Of a stretch of 64,000 bases of DNA, positions 57,140 through 64,000 are shown in pieces. A model generated the notes under the pieces. That model did not search any database. It saw nothing but the letters and a program-made list of their open reading frames with translations, and was not told the origin of the DNA. How positions within the stretch are numbered: the first letter of the stretch is position 1; every line of letters begins with the position of its first letter. The stretch comes from Yersinia pekkanenii (lineage in GTDB: Bacteria; Pseudomonadota; Gammaproteobacteria; Enterobacterales; Enterobacteriaceae), in NCBI RefSeq assembly GCF_001152565.1, contig NZ_CQAZ01000016.1:1-64000 (forward strand). The letters are read 5' to 3'. Made by a program: the position numbers and the translations under genes.

Positions 57140-57603
57140 ATTTGTTATCCCCGTTGACCTTTTGTTTAGTTTTCTATCTTTTTGGTTTCTATTATTTATT
57201 TTAAGCGACAGAGATTTTCTCTGTGTTTTAAATTAAATGAAAGAACAATAATGAATCACGACGTCTTTTAGTGAGCGTTTTATCATATCTTCATTATATT
57301 CCTAGCGTAAGATAACTTACGTTAAGAAAGCTGTATATCACTTGTTTTCAATAATTTGGTCAGAGGGGGAGAACACGGATACTGTTGCGGTGTCATGACA
57401 ATTAAGATATAGGATAAATCTCGCTGGCAAGTATCAGTTTAATTCGAAACAGCAGATTAGCACGTCAACTAGCATTAATCTGACACAATAGCGATTTATT
57501 ATCGGGAAAGTGCTATTTAATAAAATTCACATTAAAAGTGAAGGTAATAAAGGGTCCGCCTGATAGGTAACCCCTTATTAATAGTTTGTTGATAACGCGG
57601 CTT
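57140..57603. promoter_or_regulatory. Upstream region of glsA
   Basis: No gene is visible in this 464-bp stretch. At 57306-57321 CGTAAG and CTTACG form an inverted repeat around ATAA, overlapping a second CTTACGTTAAG near-palindrome. It lies about 170 bp from the glsA start and could be an operator. Confidence 0.4.
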
Positions 57604-58120
57604 TTATACCAGAGTCCACGCCAGCCAGACTAATGCAAATCCTACCAACCCCATCACGGTAGTCAACACCGTCCAGGTTTTTAACCCGTCAGCAACGGAA
57701 AGCCCCAGATAACGTGTGACTACCCAGAACCCGGCATCATTAACATGGGATAACCCCAGCCCACCGAAGCAGACAGGTGGGCAAAGCAACGTGTACCGTC
57801 AGCGTTAACGCCATCACGGCCCGCTTAATCCCCAGTGAACCCGTAAATCGCTAGGCGAGGGACTCCGCCCCACCAGAGGCTTCAATCAGCCCACCTAACA
57901 TTGACCCGAGCACAATTATGATGGTGATCGATCCGAGTAAGCCGCCCATACCGGACATAATCACCTGCATGATATTGCCAACCGGAATACCCGTCGCGAT
58001 AGCGACTAATAGGCTAACAACCAGCAGTGCAACAAAAGGATGAACCTTGGCTTTTATAACTAATATTAATAAGAGTAAAACGCTGGCAACAGCAATCGTC
58101 AGCAGTAGGGAGGTAGACAT
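57604..58120 (-). pseudogene. GntP-family acid-sugar permease, broken by nonsense, frameshift and internal deletion
   Basis: The N-terminal 89 codons (58120 to 57851) read as a GntP-family gluconate/acid permease (helices VKLLL-type, KVHPFVALLVVSLLVAIATGIPVGN, GLLGSITIIIVLGSMLGGLIEASGGAESLA). An in-frame TAG follows, but the frame continues with RFTGSLGIKRAVMALTLT as in intact family members. A large deletion and frame change then join directly to the C-terminus (GLGLSHVNDAGFWVVTRYLGLSVADGLKTWTV). Intact members have about 440-460 residues, so roughly 270 codons are missing. It lies downstream of otnK-otnC-otnI and was presumably their substrate importer. Confidence 0.9.
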
Positions 58121-58322
58121 TATTTAAACCTCGATCACAAAAATATCACATGGGTGGTTGGTGATGTGCTTATTAGCACTTTTCTATTAATTTTATTCTG
58201 AGCCACTCCACCGCCACGCTGGCAGCGAACCAATAGCGCATCGCCACCGTATCAGGTCACGGTGAAATCGTTATTTCAGTGATTCAAACAACCCGGTTAA
58301 ACAAAATAAATAACGAACGCGA

Positions 58323-59099
58323 CTACTGATAAGGCTTGATCCAGCCTAACCCCGCCACTGTGTCTGCCCGTGGCAGATATTCGCATCCCACCCAGCCGCT
58401 ATAGTTAATGCTATCGAGCAGTTCGAACAAATAGGGGTAATTAATCTCCCCTTCATCCGGTTCATGACGATGGGGTACCGACGCAATTTGAATATGACCA
58501 TACCGCCCGGCTAAAGAGGTAATTAGATGACTGAGATTGCCATCCACTATTTGTGCGTGGAATAAATCCAATTGTGTAAATACATTAGGCCGGTCGATAG
58601 CATTAGCCAATTCCAGTGTTTGATACTGGCTGGAGAAAAGATAATTAGGTTTTATTTTCGGATTTAAGGCTTCAATCATAACATTAATGTTATGTCCGAC
58701 AAACCGGTCAGCCGCATAACGAATATTTTCGACAAATGTCTGCTCGTATTTTTCCCTATTTGCGCCAACAGGCACCACACCTGCCATCACGTGGACCGAC
58801 GGACAACCCAGCTTCAGCGCATATTCCAAAGCCAAATCAATATCACGACGGGCATCCTGCTCACGACCCGGTAAGGCCGTCAGCCCCCACTCACCGATGT
58901 CAGTATTGCCAGGTGCAGTATTAAACAGCACTTGCTGCAAGCTATTCTCGGACAGCTTTTCCGCAAGTAGTGCGGCCGGATAGTCGTAAGGGAATAAAAA
59001 TTCCACCGCGCTGAAACCGGCATCTTTGGCGGCCTTAAAGCGCTCAAGGAAGGGAACTTCCGTAAACATCATGGATAAATTAGCGGCAAACTTAAGCAT
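58323..59099 (-). CDS. otnI: 2-oxo-tetronate isomerase (hydroxypyruvate isomerase family)
   Basis: A 258-residue cytoplasmic TIM-barrel isomerase of the Hyi/YgbM family with metal-binding Glu and His residues in [22 protein letters not shown] and VGCEYLPR. OtnI interconverts 2-oxo- and 3-oxo-tetronate in the pathway for four-carbon acid sugars. It lies 2 bp after otnC in the operon. With the permease and the dehydrogenase lost, its substrate supply is uncertain. Confidence 0.88.
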   Translation of the reverse strand: MLKFAANLSMMFTEVPFLERFKAAKDAGFSAVEFLFPYDYPAALLAEKLSENSLQQVLFNTAPGNTDIGEWGLTALPGREQDARRDIDLALEYALKLGCPSVHVMAGVVPVGANREKYEQTFVENIRYAADRFVGHNINVMIEALNPKIKPNYLFSSQYQTLELANAIDRPNVFTQLDLFHAQIVDGNLSHLITSLAGRYGHIQIASVPHRHEPDEGEINYPYLFELLDSINYSGWVGCEYLPRADTVAGLGWIKPYQ

Positions 59100-59101
59100 C
59101 T

Positions 59102-59725
59102 CTAACGCCTTAATTCTGCAATTTCGTCATCCGTCAGATAACGAATAGGTCGGTCACCCAGCGTAAATATCAAACGGGCAGTTTCCTCTAGCTCTTCCAT
59201 ATTATCTGCCGCTTCGCGCAGGCTTTTACCTACCACAACCGGGCCATGGTTGGCTAACAGAAAAGCCCGATATTGGGGGGCCAGCTTGGCCAGCGCTTCA
59301 CCTAACCGGTTATCTCCGGGGCGATAATACGGCACTACCGGGACGTCGCCGACCCGCATCACCACATAGGGCGTGAAGGGTTTGATGGCATTGCGGCTAT
59401 CTAGCCCTTGTAAACACGAAAGCGCAGTCAGATAAAGGCAATGCAGGTGAACGACCGCTTCACAAGCTGGGTTATTGAGATAGATGGCGCGATGAAAGCT
59501 AGTTTCTTTTGACGGTTTATCCCCTGAGATCCATTCGCCGTCCAAACTGACGTTTGATAACCGTTCTGCGTTCAAATCTCCTAAGCAGGAACCTGTCGGG
59601 GTGGCCAATAATGTGCCATCAGCCAGTTTCATTGACAGATTCCCTGCGGAGCCGGTGGCATAACCGCGTTGGAAAAAGGACGCCCCAAACTTGACCATCT
59701 CTTCCCGCGCTTGCTGCTCATTCAT
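59102..59725 (-). CDS. otnC: 3-oxo-tetronate 4-phosphate decarboxylase (class II aldolase family)
   Basis: A 207-residue cytoplasmic zinc enzyme of the aldolase II/adducin family. Visible residues are [25 protein letters not shown], the zinc-site HLHCLYL and [12 protein letters not shown]. OtnC decarboxylates 3-oxo-tetronate 4-phosphate to dihydroxyacetone phosphate. Its start overlaps the otnK stop (ATGA). The family also contains fuculose-1-phosphate aldolases, but the adjacent otnK and otnI settle the assignment. Confidence 0.9.
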   Translation of the reverse strand: MNEQQAREEMVKFGASFFQRGYATGSAGNLSMKLADGTLLATPTGSCLGDLNAERLSNVSLDGEWISGDKPSKETSFHRAIYLNNPACEAVVHLHCLYLTALSCLQGLDSRNAIKPFTPYVVMRVGDVPVVPYYRPGDNRLGEALAKLAPQYRAFLLANHGPVVVGKSLREAADNMEELEETARLIFTLGDRPIRYLTDDEIAELRR

Positions 59726-60984
59726 ACTGCGAACTCCGTTTGTGCTCTGGCAAAAAAGTTTTCGTCACCAAAATTACCTGACTTCAATGCCAGTGAAACC
59801 GGATGATCGGTGGATTTTACCCAAGGGACCCCAGGCGAGATTACCGGGCCGATATGGAAAGCCTGAACACCCAATGATTGCGCAACAATACCGGAGGTTT
59901 CACCGCCCGCGACAATAAAACGCTGGAATCCATACTGTTGTAAAACACGGGCAATCGTGCCGAACAGTTGTTCAACCGCTTCACTGCTGGCAACCGCCCC
60001 CCATTGCTGCTGGATCCCCCGCAATACCTCAGGTTCGGTGGTGGCATACAGTAAGGGTGCTAACGGGCCTGCAGCATTTTCCATGACCCATGCACATAGC
60101 TGTTGCGCATAAGATTCAGGTTCATGTAGACAACGAGCGATATCAATCGATTGGCAGGGAGCCTGTGGTAAGTAGCGAGCCACCTGGCGGTTGGTCATCG
60201 CCGAGCAAGAACCGGATAACACCACACACAACTTGCCTTGTGGCGCACCGGCCAAGGTGGCCGGTGGCTGATGGTTGCCGCCGTTAGCCCATTGCCGGGC
60301 CAGCCCCATCGCCAGGCCAGACCCACCCGTCACCAGAACCATGTCGCGTACCGCTTCACCCTGCGTTAATAAATGCTGCTCGTTTAAGGCATCCAGTACC
60401 ACATAACGCACCCCCTCTTCCTTCAGGATATTTAGCTGCGATCTCACCGCCTGCCCCCCTTGATCCATCACTACCGTGTTTATCAAACCGCTACGCCCAC
60501 CGGCTTGCGCATCCATCAGGCGCAACAGGTTGCTGTCAGTCATCGGAGTAACAGGGTGATGACGCATCCCCGACTCCGACAGCAGTTGCCCCATAACAAA
60601 CAGGTAACCCTGATATACCGTGCGACCATTCACCGGCAGCGCCGGAGAGATAATCGTTTGCTGCTGATCCAGCGCATCCAGTAACGCATCGATTACCGGA
60701 CCAATATTGCCCTGCACGGTACTGTCGAATGTCGAACAATATTTAAAGTAGAACTGTTGGCAGCCTTGAGCTTTCAACCATGCCAGCGCTGCCAGTGAAT
60801 CCGTCACCGCAACTGCGGTCGGGCAAGAGCGCGATTTCAGGCTGATCACTACCGCATCGGCATCCACCCGATAATCCGCGGCGGGTACACCATTCACTTG
60901 CACTGTCGACATGCCATTTTCTACCAGAAAACTGGCGATATCCGTGGCACCGGTAAAATCATCGGCAATAACCCCGAGTCGCAT
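59722..60984 (-). CDS. otnK: 3-oxo-tetronate kinase
   Basis: The 420-residue ATP-dependent kinase of the DUF1537/four-carbon acid sugar kinase family phosphorylates 3-oxo-tetronate at O-4. The N-terminal sugar-binding domain starts with MRLGVIADDFTGATDIASFLVENG; the C-terminal nucleotide-binding domain has VLSGSCSAMTNRQV and FIVAGGETSGIVAQSLG. It overlaps the stop of the ltnD remnant by one base (TGATG) and the start of otnC, so the operon originally ran ltnD-otnK-otnC-otnI-permease. Confidence 0.93.
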   Translation of the reverse strand: MRLGVIADDFTGATDIASFLVENGMSTVQVNGVPAADYRVDADAVVISLKSRSCPTAVAVTDSLAALAWLKAQGCQQFYFKYCSTFDSTVQGNIGPVIDALLDALDQQQTIISPALPVNGRTVYQGYLFVMGQLLSESGMRHHPVTPMTDSNLLRLMDAQAGGRSGLINTVVMDQGGQAVRSQLNILKEEGVRYVVLDALNEQHLLTQGEAVRDMVLVTGGSGLAMGLARQWANGGNHQPPATLAGAPQGKLCVVLSGSCSAMTNRQVARYLPQAPCQSIDIARCLHEPESYAQQLCAWVMENAAGPLAPLLYATTEPEVLRGIQQQWGAVASSEAVEQLFGTIARVLQQYGFQRFIVAGGETSGIVAQSLGVQAFHIGPVISPGVPWVKSTDHPVSLALKSGNFGDENFFARAQTEFAV

Positions 60985-61188
60985 CAGATGTTCTCCTGTT
61001 TTTCCGGCAAGGTGATGCCACTGAAAATCTTGATGACTGCGCTATCATCCTGTTGACCAAATCCGGCATTACTGGCTGAAGTAAACATATTTAACGCAGT
61101 TGACGCCAATGGCAGAGGAAAGTGCCGCGCCCATTCCCATAGAGCCTAGTCCGATAACGCATACTGATAGTGCTGCTGCGTGAGTCAT
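60984..61188 (-). pseudogene. Remnant of an LtnD-type NAD-dependent acid-sugar dehydrogenase
   Basis: The first about 24 codons (MTHAAALSVCVIGLGSMGMGAALSS) form the Rossmann dinucleotide site of a 3-hydroxyacid dehydrogenase. After a deletion and frame change the sequence resumes at the C-terminus of the same family (LASTALNMFTSASNAGFGQQDDSAVIKIFSG) and ends in TGA overlapping otnK. Intact LtnD has about 300 residues; about 230 codons are gone. The breakpoint lies near 61110-61125. This gene would have supplied 2-oxo-tetronate to OtnI and OtnK. Confidence 0.9.
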
Positions 61189-61269
61189 CTTCTCTCCGTG
61201 TTAATTTTGGTGATAATTTGATTTCTTATGTTAAGAGTAACGGGAGATAAACCCTATTATCGTGAGTTA

Positions 61270-61283
61270 AATCACATTAATTA
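61270..61283. promoter_or_regulatory. Candidate regulator site, copy 1 (AATCACATTAATTA)
   Basis: This 14-bp sequence occurs identically at 61472-61485. It lies 82 bp upstream of the ltnD remnant, on the promoter side of the otn operon. DeoR-family repressors often bind such repeated sites in their own and their target promoters. Confidence 0.5.
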
Positions 61284-61471
61284 ACACTAAAAATCATTAA
61301 ATCACATCATTTCACATTTATAAAATAGAGATTTCATGGTGTAATTAAGCAATAAAATTAATAGATTACACCTGGCACTGGCTATTTCCTGGCAACAGGA
61401 TGGCGATCCCTCCGGCTATTGGTGAACTTTTACGTTAAAAAATGAGAAAGATATTTTCACCCTTGGCGTAT

Positions 61472-61485
61472 AATCACATTAATTA
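61472..61485. promoter_or_regulatory. Candidate regulator site, copy 2 (AATCACATTAATTA)
   Basis: Identical to copy 1 and 43 bp before the DeoR-type regulator start, where an autoregulatory site is expected. The two copies are in the same orientation, 202 bp apart. Confidence 0.5.
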
Positions 61486-61528
61486 CCATCGCATACCCCG
61501 TAGCGGGCAAACTTAACGAGGAGTGAAC

Positions 61529-62308
61529 GTGATACCGGTTGAACGTCACCAACAGATACTGGCACTGGTTGCCAAACGTGGGGTGGTCAGTATTGCTGAA
61601 CTGACCGATCGTTTAGGCGTATCGCACATGACTATTCGGCGCGACGTACAGAAACTGGAAGAACAAGGCGCGGTTTTATCCGTTTCAGGTGGGGTGCGCT
61701 CGACCGAGCGATTAGCAGCAGAACCCTCTCATCAGGATAAAACCCTGATGTACAGCAGCCAGAAAAATGCCATTGGTATGTCAGCAGCACTGCATATCCC
61801 GCGTAATAGCTGTATTTATCTTGATGCTGGCACCACCACACTGGCGTTGGCGCGCCAATTGGAAGCCAGAGATGATTTGTTGGTCGTCACTAATGATTTT
61901 GTGATTGCAAACTTTCTGATTGAATCCTGCCAATGCAGAATGATCCACTCCGGCGGCACGCTGTGTCGTGAAAATCGTTCTTGTGTGGGTGAAGCTGCGG
62001 CCCGCGCCCTGCGAAATCTGTCTATCGATATCGCGTTTATTTCAGCATCCTGCTGGGGGAGCCGGGGTATATCCACGCCAGATGAAGATAAGGTGGTGGT
62101 GAAACGTGCCGTCAGCGCAGTCAGCAGTAAACGTGTGCTGCTGGCAGATGCGTCAAAATACGGCAAGATAGCCACCTATCTGGCGCTACCTCTTACCGAT
62201 TTTGATCTGGTGATCACTGACTGTGATTTGTCGGCAGCAGCTCATGAAGAGCTGGCAGATAAAGAGATTGAATTGATCATCGCTACGCCGCAGCACGTAC
62301 CAGTCTAA
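61529..62308 (+). CDS. DeoR-family repressor of the otn operon (YgbI-like)
   Basis: The product is a 259-residue regulator. The N-terminal helix-turn-helix is MIPVERHQQILALVAKRGVVSIAELTDRLGVSHMTIRRDVQKLEEQGAVLSVSGG, read here as residues 1-55, and the C-terminal sugar-phosphate-sensing domain follows (YLDAGTTTLALARQL, HSGGTLCRENRSCVG, LLADASKYGK). The start is GTG at 61529, six bases after AGGAG; the GTG at 61523 is too close to the ribosome-binding site. It is divergent from the otn operon as ygbI is in E. coli, so control of that operon by a tetronate-type effector is inferred. Confidence 0.88.
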   Translation: MIPVERHQQILALVAKRGVVSIAELTDRLGVSHMTIRRDVQKLEEQGAVLSVSGGVRSTERLAAEPSHQDKTLMYSSQKNAIGMSAALHIPRNSCIYLDAGTTTLALARQLEARDDLLVVTNDFVIANFLIESCQCRMIHSGGTLCRENRSCVGEAAARALRNLSIDIAFISASCWGSRGISTPDEDKVVVKRAVSAVSSKRVLLADASKYGKIATYLALPLTDFDLVITDCDLSAAAHEELADKEIELIIATPQHVPV

Positions 62309-62385
62309 CCCCGCTACTGACCCGTTCGCCCCTTTCTTATCGAGTTATTTGATTGTCCTACAGACCGGTGTCTCTGGAGCATGAC

Positions 62386-64000
62386 ATGAACAACGCAACA
62401 ACGGTGGCAAAGCAAAAAGTACCGTTACGCCTCAGTACATCCATCACGTTGATGGTTTCTGCGGTGATTGTCTCGGTGCTATTAGTGGTTCATACACTGT
62501 TCTTTATTCAGCTCAGTCAGATGGCACATGATAGCTTGCAAGACAAAGCGGTGGCCGTGGCGCGAACCCTGTCTTTTTCGCCAACAATTATTAAGGGATT
62601 GAGTGACCCTGTCGCCGGGCGGCGGATTCAGGCTTATGCCAGTGAAGTTCAGACCGCCAATAACCTGCTATTCATCGTTGTTACTGATATGAACGGTATC
62701 CGTTATTCACATCCTAATCCTGGGATGATCGGTCAGCATTTTATCGGTAATGATCTGCAACCGGCGTTACAGGGTAAAGAGAACAGTGCCATAAACCGTG
62801 GTGTGCTGGAACAGGCATTGCGTATTTTTGTTCCCGTCTACCAGCCGCACGGCAAACAAATAGGTGTGGTGGCCATTGGTATTTCGCTTACCAATATTAA
62901 CTCGGTGGTGAGCGAAACCCGTTGGACTATCCCGTGGACGCTATTATTTGGTGTACTTATTGGTTCCGTGGGGACCTGGTTTTTGGTCAAGGTACTGAAA
63001 CGAATTATGCTGGGTTTCGAACCCTATGAAATATCGAATTTATTTGAGCAACGTAACGCCATGTTGCAATCAATAAAGGAAGGTGTGATAGCCGTTGATG
63101 CTAACTTTCGGATTACCGTGGTTAACCATGAAGCAAAACGCTTGTTTAAACAAAGTGGGCCGATAGAGAATTTATTATTGAGTCATGCCAGTAAATATTG
63201 GCCGGTACGCCTGTATTTGCAACAGGTATTAGAAACAGGCATCGCTCGCCGTGACGAAGAAATAAACGTTAATGGCCGCATATTACTGACCAATACCGTG
63301 CCGGTACGGGTGAACGGTGAGATTATCGGCGTAATCGCCACTTTCCGCGATAAAACTGAAGTGAGCCAACTGATGCAACGCCTGACCGGCATGGCCCATT
63401 ATGCCGATGCCTTGCGGGCGCAATCGCACGAATTCATGAATAAACTCCATGTGATTTTGGGCCTATTACATATGAAGTATTATCAACAAGTTGAAGATTA
63501 TATTGTTAAAACATCTAATCATTATCAGGCAGACATTGGTTCTCTGTTACGTAAAATAAAATCGCCAGTGATTGCCGGTTTTCTGTTAGGGAAAATTAAC
63601 CGGGCACACGATTTGGGTATCACCTTATCCATCAGCGACGATAGCCTGTTGCCGAATACCCATAATGAACAAGTGACCACGACCTTAATTACAGTGCTTG
63701 GCAATCTGATTGAGAATGCGATAGAGGCTATCGGCAGCCTGAGTCAGCGGGAGATCACGGTCAGCTTCCACTATCAACAGGGCCGAGTACACTGTGTTGT
63801 CAGTGATGATGGGCCGGGTATTCAGGCCGCGTTGCAAGACCGTATCTTTGATAATGGTTTCTCCACTAAAGGGAATGAGCACGGTATCGGTTTAAGTCTG
63901 GTCCGCCAAAGTTTAGAGCGCATTGGTGGTAATATAGAATTTGATTCTGATGCTGGCGTTTTTACACAGTTCTTTATTAGCCTTCCCTACGACACGATGC
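62386..64000 (+). CDS. dcuS: C4-dicarboxylate sensor histidine kinase DcuS (3' end cut by window)
   Basis: The reading frame from ATG 62386 (GGAGC ribosome-binding site) is open to the window end, covering 538 codons of an expected about 545. N-terminal helix (LMVSAVIVSVLLVVHTLFFI), periplasmic sensory PAS domain (NNLLFIVVTDMNGIRYSHPNPGMIGQHF), second helix, cytoplasmic PAS, then the kinase core with the phospho-His in RAQSHEFMNKLHVILGLLHMK and an HATPase (LGNLIENAIEA, DDGPGI, GIGLSLV). It aligns throughout with E. coli DcuS, sensor of fumarate and succinate. dcuR should follow outside the window. It lies 77 bp after the DeoR-type gene. Confidence 0.93.
   Translation, partial: MNNATTVAKQKVPLRLSTSITLMVSAVIVSVLLVVHTLFFIQLSQMAHDSLQDKAVAVARTLSFSPTIIKGLSDPVAGRRIQAYASEVQTANNLLFIVVTDMNGIRYSHPNPGMIGQHFIGNDLQPALQGKENSAINRGVLEQALRIFVPVYQPHGKQIGVVAIGISLTNINSVVSETRWTIPWTLLFGVLIGSVGTWFLVKVLKRIMLGFEPYEISNLFEQRNAMLQSIKEGVIAVDANFRITVVNHEAKRLFKQSGPIENLLLSHASKYWPVRLYLQQVLETGIARRDEEINVNGRILLTNTVPVRVNGEIIGVIATFRDKTEVSQLMQRLTGMAHYADALRAQSHEFMNKLHVILGLLHMKYYQQVEDYIVKTSNHYQADIGSLLRKIKSPVIAGFLLGKINRAHDLGITLSISDDSLLPNTHNEQVTTTLITVLGNLIENAIEAIGSLSQREITVSFHYQQGRVHCVVSDDGPGIQAALQDRIFDNGFSTKGNEHGIGLSLVRQSLERIGGNIEFDSDAGVFTQFFISLPYDTM

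Overview
The window reads as chromosomal DNA of an enteric gamma-proteobacterium of the genus Yersinia, most likely the Y. pestis/Y. pseudotuberculosis complex. The evidence is a full hmsHFRS (pgaABCD) biofilm locus beside phoH, a FetM/FetP iron-uptake cluster with its downstream genes, an E. coli-like uvrY-uvrC-pgsA-glyW-cysT-leuZ block, an astCADBE operon and a split hut gene set. Species cannot be fixed from the sequence alone. No intact insertion sequence, CRISPR array or rRNA gene was seen.

Layout. 1-2548 is the integrase end of an integrated phage-like element abutting tRNA-Leu: small phage-type ORFs, a DUF4224 protein and a tyrosine recombinase. 2689-6220 is the conserved core block of three tRNAs, pgsA, uvrC and uvrY. 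6241-10286 holds yecF, amyA, a decayed IS3-family end and an ActS (YgeR)-like LysM/LytM lipoprotein; sdiA, which lies here in E. coli, is absent. 10385-16319 holds an RpiB/LacA-family isomerase and the histidine-degradation genes hutDF, divergent from hutC-hutI-hutG, with candidate HutC operators. A general porin (16459-17544) and the arginine succinyltransferase operon astCADBE (18270-24494) follow; the latter has a candidate sigma-54 promoter and an ARG box. 25053-34253 holds a MocR-type regulator, a cyanide-insensitive quinol oxidase operon (cioAB plus a DUF2474 protein), a NarX nitrate sensor without narL, cbl, and chaA with a long structured leader.

34345-43024 holds phoH, an acetyltransferase and hmsSRFH. 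43708-54032 holds an M24 peptidase, tehB and the Fet cluster: fetM, fetP, a DUF2318 membrane protein, two MacB/FtsX-type permeases, an ATPase, a thioredoxin-like lipoprotein and a small cytochrome c. 54347-57139 holds an MFS exporter and glutaminase. 57604-61188 is a four-carbon acid-sugar operon (otnK-otnC-otnI intact) whose dehydrogenase (ltnD) and GntP-type permease are both internally deleted pseudogenes. A DeoR-family regulator and a DcuS sensor kinase, cut by the window end, close the window.

How the genes work together. The Hut, Ast and glutaminase genes all converge on glutamate, so this is an amino-acid scavenging region. CIO, NarX, DcuS and the Fet cluster are respiratory or iron functions tied to low oxygen and stress. 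The hms genes make and export poly-beta-1,6-N-acetylglucosamine. The least explained items are the structured leader upstream of chaA, the division of labour inside the Fet cluster (including a cytochrome c with no methionine for the heme), the narX gene separated from any response regulator, and the otn operon that has kept its middle but lost both ends.
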